A stretch of DNA of 64,000 nucleotides, from positions 744,001 through 808,000 of the forward strand of contig NZ_JASJOC010000001.1 in assembly GCF_030068615.1 (NCBI RefSeq), in the 5' to 3' direction. The position numbers were made by a program, and so were the translations under genes. Shown here piece after piece: positions 53,649-63,240 of the stretch. Positions within the stretch are counted from its first letter, which is position 1, and each line of letters opens with the position of its first letter. Source of the stretch: Halostagnicola sp. A-GB9-2. GTDB lineage: Archaea; Halobacteriota; Halobacteria; Halobacteriales; Natrialbaceae. The notes below the pieces were generated by a model, which worked only from the letters and a program-made list of their open reading frames with translations, was not told the DNA's origin and searched no databases.

Positions 53649-54818
53649 TCAGGGCGTCATGACGACCTTGATGCAGTCGTCTTCCTTGTTGTTGAACGTC
53701 TCGTACATCTCCGGGCCGTCCTCGAGGCCGACCTGGTGGGTGATGACGAACGAGGGGTCGATCTCGCCGTCATCGATCTTCTCCATGAGCGGGTCGAGAT
53801 AGCGCTGGACATGGGTTTGGCCCGATTTCACCGTTATCGCCTTGTTCATGAGGGGACCGAACGGGATGTTGTCCGACTGCCCCATGTAGACGCCGGGGAC
53901 CGAGAGCGTGCCGCCCTTTCGACAGCACTTGATCGCCTCGCGCAGGACGTGCGGGCGGTCGTCCTCGAGGTGTATTTCCTGTTTGACTTGATCGGTCACG
54001 CCGGCCAGTCCCGTGCCGTGGGCTTCCGAACCGACCGCGTCGATACACCGATCCGGTCCGCGACCGCCGGTCATCGCCATCAACCGGTCGTAGACGTCTT
54101 CGTGTTCGAAGTTGAGGGTCTCCGCATCGCCGTGATTGCGCGCCATCTCGAGGCGCTCGGGGATGCGATCGATCGCGATCACCTGATTCGCGCCGAACAT
54201 CCAGGCGCTCTGGATGGCGAACTGGCCGACCGGGCCACAGCCCCAGACAGCGACCGTATCGCCGTCTTCGATCTGGGCGTTTTCGGCGGCCATGTATCCC
54301 GTCGGAAAGATATCCGAGAGGAACAGCACCTCCTCGTCGGAGAGGTCGGAGTCGACTTTAATCGGGCCGACATCGGCGTGGGGAACCCGCAGGAACTCCG
54401 CCTGTCCACCCGCGTAGCCGCCTAACATGTGTGAAAATCCGAGGAGGCCGGCCGGAGAGTGGCCCATCGTCTTGCTGATCAGTTCGGCGTTCGGGTTCGT
54501 GTTGTCACAGAGCGAATACAGGTCCTCGCCGCAGAACCAGCACGAACCGCAGCTGATCGTGAAGGGAACGACCACGCGGTCGCCGACCTCGAGTCGGTCG
54601 ACCTCGCTTCCAACCTCGACGACTTCGCCCATCGGCTCGTGGCCGAGCACATCGCCTTCTCGCATTCCGGGCATGTAGCCGTTGTAGAGGTGAAGGTCGG
54701 ATCCGCAGATGGCGGTGGCCGTGATCTCGATGATCGCATCGGTCGGATTAGCGATTTCGGGTTTCGGAACCTCGTCGACGCGAACGTCCTTTTCGTCGTG
54801 CCAGACGAGCGCTTTCAT
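53649..54818 (-). CDS. Zinc-dependent MDR alcohol dehydrogenase (formaldehyde-dehydrogenase-like)
   Basis: The 389-residue enzyme has catalytic zinc ligands in [12 protein letters not shown] and [12 protein letters not shown], the structural-zinc Cys cluster [15 protein letters not shown], and a Rossmann fold with [13 protein letters not shown]. The extended [20 protein letters not shown] and the insert [20 protein letters not shown] resemble glutathione-independent formaldehyde dehydrogenases (FDH-A type). It oxidises an alcohol or aldehyde adduct with NAD(P); substrate not determined. The upstream region holds no other gene within 160 bases. Confidence 0.92.
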   Translation of the reverse strand: MKALVWHDEKDVRVDEVPKPEIANPTDAIIEITATAICGSDLHLYNGYMPGMREGDVLGHEPMGEVVEVGSEVDRLEVGDRVVVPFTISCGSCWFCGEDLYSLCDNTNPNAELISKTMGHSPAGLLGFSHMLGGYAGGQAEFLRVPHADVGPIKVDSDLSDEEVLFLSDIFPTGYMAAENAQIEDGDTVAVWGCGPVGQFAIQSAWMFGANQVIAIDRIPERLEMARNHGDAETLNFEHEDVYDRLMAMTGGRGPDRCIDAVGSEAHGTGLAGVTDQVKQEIHLEDDRPHVLREAIKCCRKGGTLSVPGVYMGQSDNIPFGPLMNKAITVKSGQTHVQRYLDPLMEKIDDGEIDPSFVITHQVGLEDGPEMYETFNNKEDDCIKVVMTP

Positions 54819-54980
54819 CGATATCTCCCGCCGTGATCGGCGCGCTTCGGCTCCGCGGACTCGATCCCGGTCGTGTTACGAGTTGTACAAGTCACGGTAG
54901 CGAACGACACTCAAGATTCAACTAAAGCTGGTCCCTGCTCCTGCAAGAAACGATATTTGATCTGTGGATCGACCTGCGAC

Positions 54981-56018
54981 TCACTCCCAGTCGATATCCT
55001 CGCCGCGACCGGATTCCCGGAGGATGAACGGGCCGATCGCGAGCGTTCGCTTGGCCATCGTGGCGATCCGTACGACGAACGAGACCAGGATCAAGAACGG
55101 CGTGACCGCGATGGTCGTCGTGGCGGCGACGATCCAGACGAGCGCGTCGATACCGAGGAAGGACCCAGTCGCCGCGTTCGCGTCGAAAAAGAGGATCATC
55201 GAAGCCGTGACGATCAGGGCGGGAACCGCGACGTACATCATCGCCCGCGAGAGGTTGATGAGCTCCCACTGAAAGTACAGCGTCTTGAAGTGCTCTCGAG
55301 CGAGTCCGAACAGTTTCAGCGATTCGAGCAGTTCGTCGTAGGCGTCGCGGGCCTCGTCGGTGAACGAGTCGGCGTGGGACTGTTCGATTCGCCGGGCGCG
55401 AAAGATCTTCCACGAGTAGTTGTAATCCAGCGCCGATTTCACGACGGAGTAGGTGCCGAACTGCGCGTTCTCGAGGTCGTCACGTATTGTGTCGGCGTGG
55501 GTAGTGAGGTTGTCGGTGAAGTCGTCGACGCGGTCGATGAACTCCTCGTCGTGGCTGTCGGAGACGGCACTTCGAAAGTCCCGTGCCCGTTCTTCGGAGG
55601 CGGCGATGATCGCCTGCAGGAACGACGACGGCTCCGGCGGACTCACCGGCGCGTCGATCGACGATTCGACGTCCTCTCGAAACTCCATCGCGCCGTCTAA
55701 TCGCTCGCGCTGGTCCTCAACCGCGCCGAGTTCCTGGGAGAGGACGAGCGAATTGATCGAGACGACGAGTGTGACGCCGGTAATCAAGGCGGTCGTGAGC
55801 CCCTGAAACAACGTGTGGACGGGTTCTTTCGTCTCGAGCAGAGATCGGAGCGAAACGGGGCTGATCTGGCTCGCGGCCAACAGCCCGACGAACACGAACA
55901 CCATGAGACCGGCGGTGACGAGCCATCGGTTGGCGTTCAACAGGAGTTCGTGTTTCAACGTCGAGTCGACGCTCCGCTCGGCCATCGTATCGCCCGGCTG
56001 CGAACCCTCGTCGCTCAT
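54981..56018 (-). CDS. Haloarchaeal membrane protein, first of three tandem paralogues
   Basis: The 345-residue protein shares its plan with the next two genes: a soluble acidic N-terminus, two membrane helices (WLVTAGLMVFVFVGLLAASQ; LITGVTLVVSINSLVLSQEL), a helical cytoplasmic domain with MEFREDVESSIDAPVSPPEP and ENAQFGTYSVVKSALDYNYS, the strongly conserved AREHFKTLYFQWELINLSRA, and two final helices (YVAVPALIVTASMILFF; VWIVAATTTIAVTPFLILVS). No characterised family is recognised. Four helices with a large cytosolic domain fit a channel or signal protein. It is furthest downstream in the row. Confidence 0.88.
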   Translation of the reverse strand: MSDEGSQPGDTMAERSVDSTLKHELLLNANRWLVTAGLMVFVFVGLLAASQISPVSLRSLLETKEPVHTLFQGLTTALITGVTLVVSINSLVLSQELGAVEDQRERLDGAMEFREDVESSIDAPVSPPEPSSFLQAIIAASEERARDFRSAVSDSHDEEFIDRVDDFTDNLTTHADTIRDDLENAQFGTYSVVKSALDYNYSWKIFRARRIEQSHADSFTDEARDAYDELLESLKLFGLAREHFKTLYFQWELINLSRAMMYVAVPALIVTASMILFFDANAATGSFLGIDALVWIVAATTTIAVTPFLILVSFVVRIATMAKRTLAIGPFILRESGRGEDIDWE

Positions 56019-56203
56019 CGGTGTACACGATTACTGGCACAACGGCGTGGAAATAAATGTCGATGCTCGTCGCCGCGGTCGCCATCGGTCCCCACGATGT
56101 TGCCATCGCTATCGGAATCCGTACGCACCATCGGATCGAGCGAATCGACAGTCGGAGCGGATGAACTACCGCGACCGGAAGTCGACGGTAGGGGAAACGG
56201 CGT

Positions 56204-57241
56204 CTACTCTTCGAAATCGACCCGCGGGACGAACGGACCGAAGTCCGCCGTCCGACTCGCGATCGAGGCGATACGGAACGTGTAGACCAGCAGGACGATA
56301 AACGGGAGGAAGACGACCGTGACGACCACGCTGACGACGAGAACGAGGAGCGTCGGATCACCGACCGCGTCGATGATCGAACTGTAGGTCATCATGAAGA
56401 TCCCGCCGCCGAGCAGCGTCGGAAACCCGACGACCAACAGGAGTTTCGAAAGGTGAGCCAGCTCGTGTTGCATGTACAACGTCTTGAACGATTGTCTGGC
56501 AACGGCTAGGTGACCGAACAGTTCGACGAGGACCGACAGCGTGTCGGCGGCATCGTCGGGAAGCTCCGAACCGTACTCCTCTCGGATCGTTCGAGCGGCA
56601 TAAAGGTGGGCACCGTTGAAGTGGCCGAGGACCGACGAAAGCGCGTCAAACGTGCCGAAATCGGCGTCCTCGAGCGCGTCAGAGACGATTTTCCCCTCGG
56701 AGGTGACCGCGTCGGCGAACTCCTCGAGGAGCGTCGCGAGTTCCGGGTCGTCGACGCGATCCGCCGCCGATTCCAGCGTTTCGGCGCGGTCGACGACAGA
56801 TTCCACGACGAGTTGGAGAAAATCGGCGGGTGCGGCCGGACTGACAGTCACTCCGGTTAGCGCCTCGACGTCGCGCCGAAACGACGCCATCGCTTCGAAT
56901 CGGTCCGCCAGATCTCCAGGCCACCCCAGCTCCTGGGACAGCACGAGCTGGTTGATCGCGAGGACGATGGTGATGAACGGGAGGGTTCCGCCGACGATGG
57001 CCGCGACGAGGGTCGTGGCCGTTTCGGGATCCGTGACGGGAATGTACCCCGCAAACCCGATGATGGCACAGACGAGGAGGACGACGATCGAGAACAGCGC
57101 CGTAAGGGCGTAGCGGTTCCCGTCGAGGACGATCCAGCGCTTGATCGGCGATTCGCGAAGCCGCTCGTGAACCAGGTCGCTCTGGGTCACCTCCTCATCG
57201 ATCGCCTCGTCGCTACTCACGAGATTCTCATCGTTACTCAT
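56204..57241 (-). CDS. Haloarchaeal membrane protein, second of three tandem paralogues
   Basis: The 345-residue protein aligns along its length with its neighbours: FITIVLAINQLVLSQELGWP, MASFRRDVEALTGVTVSPAA, FGTFDALSSVLGHFNGAHLY, ARQSFKTLYMQHELAHLSKL. The two N-terminal and two C-terminal helices are at the same places. In the conserved box QWEL/QREL becomes QHEL. It starts 75 bases from the stop of the 58.4 kb copy, with weak promoter-like signals, so each copy may be transcribed on its own. Confidence 0.88.
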   Translation of the reverse strand: MSNDENLVSSDEAIDEEVTQSDLVHERLRESPIKRWIVLDGNRYALTALFSIVVLLVCAIIGFAGYIPVTDPETATTLVAAIVGGTLPFITIVLAINQLVLSQELGWPGDLADRFEAMASFRRDVEALTGVTVSPAAPADFLQLVVESVVDRAETLESAADRVDDPELATLLEEFADAVTSEGKIVSDALEDADFGTFDALSSVLGHFNGAHLYAARTIREEYGSELPDDAADTLSVLVELFGHLAVARQSFKTLYMQHELAHLSKLLLVVGFPTLLGGGIFMMTYSSIIDAVGDPTLLVLVVSVVVTVVFLPFIVLLVYTFRIASIASRTADFGPFVPRVDFEE

Positions 57242-57315
57242 AGAGCGTGTGCGAACTCGTTAGTGGCGCTCGTAGATTCGAACGCGAACGAAAGACAAAC
57301 GCGACGCCGTCTCGA

Positions 57316-58377
57316 CTATTCATCACCATCGTCCTCCCCGTAAGAGACGTCGAACGGCCCAGCGTCGGGATCTTTCTGGGGCAACATCGGACCGACCGAA
57401 GCGGTCCTGCGCGTCACGGTCGCGGTGCGCAGGATGTACGAGACCAGTAGCGCAAGCGGCGAGACGACGATCGCGATGAGTGCGCTCACGACGATCGGGA
57501 GATAGACGATACTGACGCTCGCACCGCCGAAATCGGCGTAGACGAGCCCAATAATGATCGCCGACAGAATCGCGGGAACGCCCGAATAAATCGTCAACTG
57601 GGAAAAACGGGTGAGCTCCCGCTGAAGATAGGTCGTCTTGAAGTGCTCCTGTGCGACGTCGAACAGTTGAAGCGTCCCGATCAGATCGTCGAACGCCTCG
57701 AGTTGCTCGTCCGAAAGCTCGTCGGCGTAGCGCCCGCGAAGGTGTCTTGCGACGTACACCTGCCAGGCGTTGTTGTACCGGATCGACGCGGAGACCGCTT
57801 TGAACGTCCCGAACGACGTCTCCTCGAGCGTCTCGTCGACCCGGTCGGTCCGCTCCTGAACGCTGTTTACGTACTGGTCGACGTGCGTTTTAAATTCGCT
57901 ATTATCGTGGTCGTCCACGGCGTCGGCGAGCGCTCCCGCGCGGTGGTGTATCGCCTTGACGATCAGTTCGAGTATCCTCGTGGGCGATGCAGGACTCGCC
58001 GGAACGCCGGTCTTCTCCTCGAGATCACGGCGAAACTTCATGACGCCGTCGAGCTCTCCGCGGGCTTGTCCGGCCGTCGCGAACTCCTGGGAGAGGATCA
58101 GCTGATTGATCGAGACGACCAGCGTGACGAGCGAGAACGTCCCCGCGATCATTCCACCCGCGAGTCGCGTGATCGAGTCGTCGTTGACGAACGAGATGAA
58201 TCCGATTTCGTTCAATACGAGAAAGAGCACGAACGTGGCGGCCGAAAGCACGAGAGTAATAAAGAGCCGGTCTCCCTCGACCAAAATCCACTCCCGAAAC
58301 TGCGTCACGGAACTGGTCCGTTCGCCTATCTCGGTCCCGTAAGACTCGAGCGTCTCGTCCGTCTCGGAAGACCCCAT
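57316..58377 (-). CDS. Haloarchaeal membrane protein, third of three tandem paralogues
   Basis: The 353-residue protein starts MGSSETDETLESYGTEIGER and shares LVTLVVSINQLILSQEFATA, MKFRRDLEEKTGVPASPASP, FGTFKAVSASIRYNNAWQVY and AQEHFKTTYLQRELTRFSQL with the two copies to its left. Start ATG 58377 gives the family length; a longer frame to 58500 is Ser/Arg-rich and not convincing. Function unknown; the shared box H/S-FKT-x-Y-x-Q-x-EL is the natural diagnostic motif for the family. Confidence 0.87.
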   Translation of the reverse strand: MGSSETDETLESYGTEIGERTSSVTQFREWILVEGDRLFITLVLSAATFVLFLVLNEIGFISFVNDDSITRLAGGMIAGTFSLVTLVVSINQLILSQEFATAGQARGELDGVMKFRRDLEEKTGVPASPASPTRILELIVKAIHHRAGALADAVDDHDNSEFKTHVDQYVNSVQERTDRVDETLEETSFGTFKAVSASIRYNNAWQVYVARHLRGRYADELSDEQLEAFDDLIGTLQLFDVAQEHFKTTYLQRELTRFSQLTIYSGVPAILSAIIIGLVYADFGGASVSIVYLPIVVSALIAIVVSPLALLVSYILRTATVTRRTASVGPMLPQKDPDAGPFDVSYGEDDGDE

Positions 58378-58707
58378 AGCAGTACTGTCGCTCTGACCGA
58401 CAATAATGGTCGACGTTGCATATCGGACGAACGACCGCCCAGGAGGGGTCGAGGATCCGAAACCACCCGAACGATCGCTCCATTCAGGGCCTACACTCAA
58501 ATGCGTCCACGGTGTCGATCCGGGTATGATCGGTTACGGTGATCGGTTACGGGGGCTTGAAACCGTCCCACACGGTCGGTACCCTCGAGACGATCAATGC
58601 GCTAGAGAGGGGCGACCTGCTCGAGCGACCGGGGGCCATCGGCGGAGCCGCGTGGAAGCAATGGTTCGAAAGACACCAACGACACGTGCTCGAGGACGAG
58701 CCTCCTG

Positions 58708-59202
58708 ATGGCTCCGAACTCGCCGAGTCGCCGCACCGTTCTCACCGTGGGCGGGACGGTGACCGCCGCAATCCTCGCGGGCTGCAACGGCATCGATATC
58801 GGCGATGAACCGGATTACGAAGCCGGCGACGTCGGTGACATCGACGGCGAGGAGCGGACGGCCGAAGAGATGATCGCGGCCGAAAGCGTCGCCAAACAGG
58901 AGATCACGGAAGGAGTGACCCCGCTCGAGGGAATCACGATCGTCGATCACGAGTTCGTTCTCGAGGACGGATACCTCGGTTCGACCGTCCAGGGAACCGT
59001 CGAGAACATCGGAAACGACCGAATCGAACTCGTGGAAGTTCGCGTTCGCGTCTACGACGAAAACGGCACCCAGATCGACCGGTACCTCGACACGACCGGC
59101 GATCTGAGCGGCGGCTCCGAGTGGGAGTTTCAGGTCGTTATCCTCGAGCCGCCGGCGGATATCGCCGACTACGATATCGTTGTCCTCGGAACGCCGGCGT
59201 AA
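58708..59202 (+). CDS. Tat lipoprotein with FxLYD-like domain
   Basis: The 164-residue protein has an RR signal (SRRTVLTVGGTVTAAILAGC) with lipobox LAGC, so Cys26 is probably lipid-anchored. After an acidic linker comes a beta-sandwich: ITIVDHEFVLEDGYLGSTVQ, GTVENIGNDRIELVEVRVRV, YDENGTQI and WEFQVVILEPPADIADYDIV, the FxLYD pattern. This domain occurs in surface lipoproteins with no known ligand. It converges with the HPP gene. Confidence 0.9.
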   Translation: MAPNSPSRRTVLTVGGTVTAAILAGCNGIDIGDEPDYEAGDVGDIDGEERTAEEMIAAESVAKQEITEGVTPLEGITIVDHEFVLEDGYLGSTVQGTVENIGNDRIELVEVRVRVYDENGTQIDRYLDTTGDLSGGSEWEFQVVILEPPADIADYDIVVLGTPA

Positions 59203-59227
59203 ACCCGAAACATCGAGCAACGACAAC

Positions 59228-59752
59228 TTATCGCGGATCTTCCGGTTCGACGCCGTAGGTATTCTGAACGCGCTCGACGACGATATCGTGAAATCCGACG
59301 AGTATCGCGACGGCGAGGACGATGACGACGACCTCGATGAGCGTCGCCATGAGCCCGAGGGCGACGATCAGCGTCGTCGCACAGGCCGCCGGATGATTCG
59401 TATTGGTCCAGAGCATCCCGATCGTCGTCAGGACCATCGCGATCGTTCCGCTGAGTGCGAGCCTGCCGACCTCGCTCGAGAACGGTTCGCCCTGTTCGAA
59501 GGCGTCAACGACGACCAGTCCGTCGGCGAGCACCAAGTACGCGATCAATCCGCAGACCGCGGCGACGGCGTGCCCGCCGATTACGTGATACGCGCCCTCC
59601 GCTCGAGGCTGTTCGCCGGTCGCGAGCAGGTACGCGGAGGGGCCGAGACTGGGAAAGAGAAACGGTTGCCCCGACGCCCAGGCCATGCCACCCAGAAGAA
59701 CGAAATGCAACACGACGTTGACCCCCGCGCTCAGATCGTCCCGAAGGCTCAT
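59228..59752 (-). CDS. HPP-family integral membrane protein
   Basis: The 174-residue protein has four membrane helices and the family motifs FPSLGPSAYLLATG and TNTNHPAACATTLIVALG, whose HPP (here NHPAA) names the family. In cyanobacteria and plants HPP proteins take part in nitrite transport; here the role is unknown. Start ATG 59752 (MSLRDDLSAG) is preferred to one six codons upstream, because the TATA-like element (TTTATC, minus strand, 59778-59783) is 28 bases away. Confidence 0.9.
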   Translation of the reverse strand: MSLRDDLSAGVNVVLHFVLLGGMAWASGQPFLFPSLGPSAYLLATGEQPRAEGAYHVIGGHAVAAVCGLIAYLVLADGLVVVDAFEQGEPFSSEVGRLALSGTIAMVLTTIGMLWTNTNHPAACATTLIVALGLMATLIEVVVIVLAVAILVGFHDIVVERVQNTYGVEPEDPR

Positions 59753-59777
59753 CGACTCCAGATAAGCCAATCGGACT

Positions 59778-59783
59778 GATAAA
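59778..59783 (-). promoter_or_regulatory. TATA-like element of the HPP gene
   Basis: TTTATC on the minus strand is centred 28 bases from ATG 59752 and decides the start in favour of MSLRDD. Confidence 0.5.
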
Positions 59784-59896
59784 CATACGGTCGAGCGGGT
59801 CGTGATCGGGACTAATCGTCGAGGACAATATGATTGATGTGTAGCAGAAGTGAGACGCTATCGAACCCCGAAAACAATCAGCGAATCGAATACTGA

Positions 59897-60733
59897 TTAC
59901 TGCTCTTCGTCCTGGAGCTCCGCGAGTTCGGCTTCGACTTCCTCGTCCGGAACCTCCGCCTCGAGGTCTTCGATCTCTTCCTCGTCGACGTCCGCTTCAA
60001 TGTCCGCGTCGGGTTCCGGTTCGGGTTCGGTCTCGCCACCGCCGACATCGGACTTGAGCGTCTCGAGTTCGGCTTCGACGCCGCTGTCGGTCGAGAGTTC
60101 CTCGAGCTCTCGGTCGATGTTGTCCTTATCGGAGAGCACGTCGTCGAAGGCACCCGATTCGTGGAGTTCGTCCATCGCGGCGGAGCGAGCCTCCATATCT
60201 TCGGTTTGTTCTTCGGCGCGTTCGATCGCTCGGCCGACGTCCTCGAACTCGTCTCCGGTCGCGGTCATCGCTTCGGAGACCGTCGAGCTCGCTTCGGCGG
60301 CTTCGTAGCGAGCTTTCATCGTTTCCTTCTTCGTTCGGAACTCCTCGATGCGGTTCTGGAGTTCGTCCTTTTGCTCGATGAGCCGATCCTGTTGGCTCTG
60401 GAGCTCGGAAACCTGACGCTCGAGGTCCTCGATCTGGTTCATCTTCGTCTTTTTTTTCTCGAGGGCGCGCCGAGCGAGGTCTTCGCGATCCTGCTGGACC
60501 GCGGTGCGAGCCTGCTCGTTGTGTTTCTCGACGTTATCCTCGAGCCGACGTTGTTGCATCTCGAGGCGCTTTTTCTGGGTCGTCAGGTCGGCGATGCCGC
60601 GTTTGACGTCCTGAAGCTGGTCGCGCATCTGCTCGTAGGAGTAATCGAGCGTCTGCGTCGGGTCCTCGGCCCGGTTGAGGAGCGAGTTGATTTTCGACCG
60701 GATGACGTAAGAGGTCCGAGAGAGGATGCCCAT
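59897..60733 (-). CDS. PspA/IM30-family protein
   Basis: The 278-residue protein MGILSRTSYVIRSKINSLLN is a long coiled coil in the PspA/Vipp1 pattern: RAEDPTQTLDYSYEQMRDQL, LTTQKKRLEMQQRRLEDNVE, KMNQIEDLERQVSELQSQQD. An acidic tail of about 60 residues (ETEPEPEPDADIEADVDEEE) replaces a conserved end. The family assembles into rings or rods that protect membranes. TTTTTAAG on the minus strand (60759-60765) is about 28 bases before ATG 60733, so transcription is leaderless. No pspF-like regulator is nearby. Confidence 0.92.
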   Translation of the reverse strand: MGILSRTSYVIRSKINSLLNRAEDPTQTLDYSYEQMRDQLQDVKRGIADLTTQKKRLEMQQRRLEDNVEKHNEQARTAVQQDREDLARRALEKKKTKMNQIEDLERQVSELQSQQDRLIEQKDELQNRIEEFRTKKETMKARYEAAEASSTVSEAMTATGDEFEDVGRAIERAEEQTEDMEARSAAMDELHESGAFDDVLSDKDNIDRELEELSTDSGVEAELETLKSDVGGGETEPEPEPDADIEADVDEEEIEDLEAEVPDEEVEAELAELQDEEQ

Positions 60734-60896
60734 ACTCCCTAGGTATCGCTCGTGGCCCTTAAAAACATCACTTTGATAACAGTCTGTGTGGTGTGAAACA
60801 GCCGATCGGCCGGAAGACGGCAAGAAGCGGCCCGGACAGCGGCGACGTGTTCGCCGGACGGAAGGAATTTGCAGACGGCACTCGAACGTCGAACCG

Positions 60897-61790
60897 ATGG
60901 TCGACACGGAGATCCAGGCTGCGGTTCCCGACGGGTGGACCGACGATAACCTCGAAGTCGGCGGCGTCCGATTGCACTACTATCGAAGCGGCGGCGAGGG
61001 GCGACCACTGGTGGTCGCCCACGGCATCACGTCCGACGGCCGCTCGCGGCTCCCCCTGTTCGAGCCGCTCGCAACGGAGTACGACGTGATCGCCTACGAC
61101 GCTCGCGGACACGGTCGGTCGGCGGCTCCCGAAACGGGATACCGTTACGACGAGCTGGCGAGCGACCTCCTCGGGGTGATCGAGGCGCTCGGAATCGCGA
61201 ACGAATCCCCGCTTTTGTACGGTCACTCGATGGGCGGGACGACCGTCGCCGTCGCGGCGGCCGCCGAACCCGACGTTCCCGGCGGCGTCGTACTCGAGGA
61301 TCCCGAACTGCTACTCGAGCCCGCCGGCGGTGAACGTGAAAATGGAGGCGACGAAACCGGGAACGACGAAAATCGGAACGAACGCGAGCCCAACGACGAT
61401 CTTCTCACCCCCATCGTCGACCGAATTACCGGTGATCGAGACCGCACAGAAGCACTCGAGACCGATCCCGAGTTGCGGGCGCTGGCCGCGGACGGACGCG
61501 GCGACCTCGCGACGCTGCTCGCTGATGCGTACGCGAACGTCGATCCGGCGGTTGGCGGCATGCTCGAGGCCGGTGGCCAGGATCCGGCCGAAGTGTTCGC
61601 AGAGATCGACGCGCCGACGCTAGTTCTCAAGGCGGACGCCGCCGACGCGGTCCGCAAGCGCCACCGCGAGATTTCGTCTCGTCTCGGCGATGGGAGACTC
61701 GTCCACGTCGAGGGCGCGGGCCACTGCGTGCTTCGAGACGAGTACGACCGCGCTCTCGAGGAGTTGCAAGCGTTTCTTGAGCAACAATGA
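60897..61790 (+). CDS. Alpha/beta-hydrolase
   Basis: The 297-residue protein has RLHYYRSGGEGRPLVVAHGI, the oxyanion loop VAHGITSD, GRGHGRSAAPE-type DARGHGRSAAPE, nucleophile elbow LLYGHSMGGTTVAV (Ser), an acid near PTLVLKADAADAV and a His in HVEGAGHCVLRDE. Esterase, haloperoxidase or lactonase activity is possible. An acidic insert (GGERENGGDETGNDENRNER, about residues 142-165) interrupts the lid region and looks like low-complexity growth. Start ATG 60897 after non-coding text. Its own transcript is probable. Confidence 0.9.
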   Translation: MVDTEIQAAVPDGWTDDNLEVGGVRLHYYRSGGEGRPLVVAHGITSDGRSRLPLFEPLATEYDVIAYDARGHGRSAAPETGYRYDELASDLLGVIEALGIANESPLLYGHSMGGTTVAVAAAAEPDVPGGVVLEDPELLLEPAGGERENGGDETGNDENRNEREPNDDLLTPIVDRITGDRDRTEALETDPELRALAADGRGDLATLLADAYANVDPAVGGMLEAGGQDPAEVFAEIDAPTLVLKADAADAVRKRHREISSRLGDGRLVHVEGAGHCVLRDEYDRALEELQAFLEQQ

Positions 61791-61875
61791 CGTGGTTTCC
61801 GAGCGTCAGCGGCCGACGCCAGCCGGCCGGGACGCGGACACCGGTTTTGATTATCCGCGGAATCGATCGTCACCC

Positions 61876-62502
61876 ATGAGCGACGTGCTAGTGCCCGGTG
61901 ATCGCGATGTTCGCGGAACGCTCGAGGAGCCCGAATCCGATGATGGAAACAAAAGCCGGGACGACCCAGATGCGATCGTGATCGCCTGTCCACCCCACCC
62001 CCAACACGGCGGCTCCCGCACCGATCCGCGACTCGTCGCGGTGAGCGACGCGTTGCTCGAGGCCGAAATCGCCTGTCTTCGGTTCGACTACGGCCCCTGG
62101 GACGAGGGAGCTGGCGAGCGTGAGGATGTCCGAAACGCGATCTGCTGGGCGAACGAACGCTATGATCGGGTCGGCGTCTTCGGCTACAGCTTCGGCGCGA
62201 CGCTGGCGCTGATCGCCGCCCCGGACGCGGCGTGTGACGCCGTTTCCGTCCTCGCGCCGACGGCACGGCTCGGCGAAGACCTTGACGCACTCGAGGGACT
62301 CGAGCGAGCCGAACTGCCCGTCTGCGTACTGTACGGCGAGCGAGATACCACGGTCGACTGGAGCCCGATCGTCGAGGCCGCAACGGAGCGCGGCGACGAA
62401 TCCGTCGAACTATCGGGAGATCACTTCTTTCTCGGGAAACACGGCGAAATTGCGAGCGCGATCAGTGAATTTTTCGAGCGTACGTTGCTCGAGTCGAGCT
62501 AG
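61876..62502 (+). CDS. Alpha/beta-hydrolase, dienelactone-hydrolase-like
   Basis: The 208-residue protein has VIACPPHPQHGGSRTDPRLV, CLRFDYGPWDEGAGEREDVR, nucleophile elbow VGVFGYSFGATLALIAAP, and acid/His sites at ELPVCVLYGERDTTVDW and ELSGDHFFLGKHGE. It matches small alpha/beta-hydrolases in the COG2945/DLH group. Specificity is unknown. The T-run at 62594-62600 follows the gene by about 90 bases and may terminate it. Confidence 0.88.
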   Translation: MSDVLVPGDRDVRGTLEEPESDDGNKSRDDPDAIVIACPPHPQHGGSRTDPRLVAVSDALLEAEIACLRFDYGPWDEGAGEREDVRNAICWANERYDRVGVFGYSFGATLALIAAPDAACDAVSVLAPTARLGEDLDALEGLERAELPVCVLYGERDTTVDWSPIVEAATERGDESVELSGDHFFLGKHGEIASAISEFFERTLLESS

Positions 62503-62593
62503 TTACCTGCTGGGTGACCCGAAGTTGATACCGTGTCTGTCCCGAGACAGCCGACCGATCCATCGCTCGAAGACGACAAATCGCGCGACACTA

Positions 62594-62600
62594 TTTTTTT
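62594..62600 (+). terminator. T7 run, probable terminator
   Basis: Seven T residues downstream of the dienelactone-hydrolase-like gene, before the CAP-domain promoter. Poly-T runs like this are enough for termination in archaea. Confidence 0.45.
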
Positions 62601-62649
62601 AGATATCATTCGATATTACTATTAGTAACGACCTCGAGATGCGATATGG

Positions 62650-63240
62650 ATGAGACGACCAACGAAATCGACAATTATCACAGCAGTCACAATGATGCTC
62701 GTCATCGGTCTACTCGGTGCCGGGACCGCGGTTTCCGCCTCGAGTACGGCGGTCGACGACACGAGCGAAGTCGAAACCGATGCGATAGATATCGACGCCG
62801 TCGAACAATACGTCCACGAAGCGGTAAACGAAGAACGCGTCGCGGTTGGGGCCGACGAACTCGAGTTCGATGATGAACTTCGCGACATCGCTCGAGATCA
62901 CAGCGAGGATATGGCCGAGCGCGGCTACTTCTCACACACCGATCCGGATGGGAACGGGTTCATCGACAGGTACGACGACGCTGGCTACGAGTGTAGCGTG
63001 AACGGGTACATCGGCGGCGAGAACATCGCCCAAACGTGGTACGACACGCCGGTCAATACGGGCGACCGGGGTATCGTTCACTACGAAGACGAACAGGAAC
63101 TCGGCTACGGCATCGCCGAGCAGTGGATGAACTCGCAAGGCCATCAGGAGAACCTCCTCGCCGATCACTGGGAGAATCAGGGTATCGGCATCCACGTCAC
63201 TGACGACGATCAGGTGTTCGCCACGCAGAATTTCTGCTAA
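62650..63240 (+). CDS. Exported CAP-domain (SCP/PR-1-like) protein
   Basis: The 196-residue protein has a signal peptide (MRRPTKSTIITAVTMMLVIG up to TAVSASS) and a CAP domain: VHEAVNEERVAVGADELEFD, LRDIARDHSEDMAERGYFSH, GGENIAQTW, QWMNSQGHQENLLADHWENQ, GIGIHVTDDDQVFATQNFC. The conserved His and Glu of the CAP site (H in RDHSEDM, E in GEN, H in GHQEN) are all present. The extra insert with Cys (ECSVNGYIG) may form a disulfide with the last Cys. It is secreted. TATTAG near 62620 is about 27 bases before the ATG. Confidence 0.92.
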   Translation: MRRPTKSTIITAVTMMLVIGLLGAGTAVSASSTAVDDTSEVETDAIDIDAVEQYVHEAVNEERVAVGADELEFDDELRDIARDHSEDMAERGYFSHTDPDGNGFIDRYDDAGYECSVNGYIGGENIAQTWYDTPVNTGDRGIVHYEDEQELGYGIAEQWMNSQGHQENLLADHWENQGIGIHVTDDDQVFATQNFC

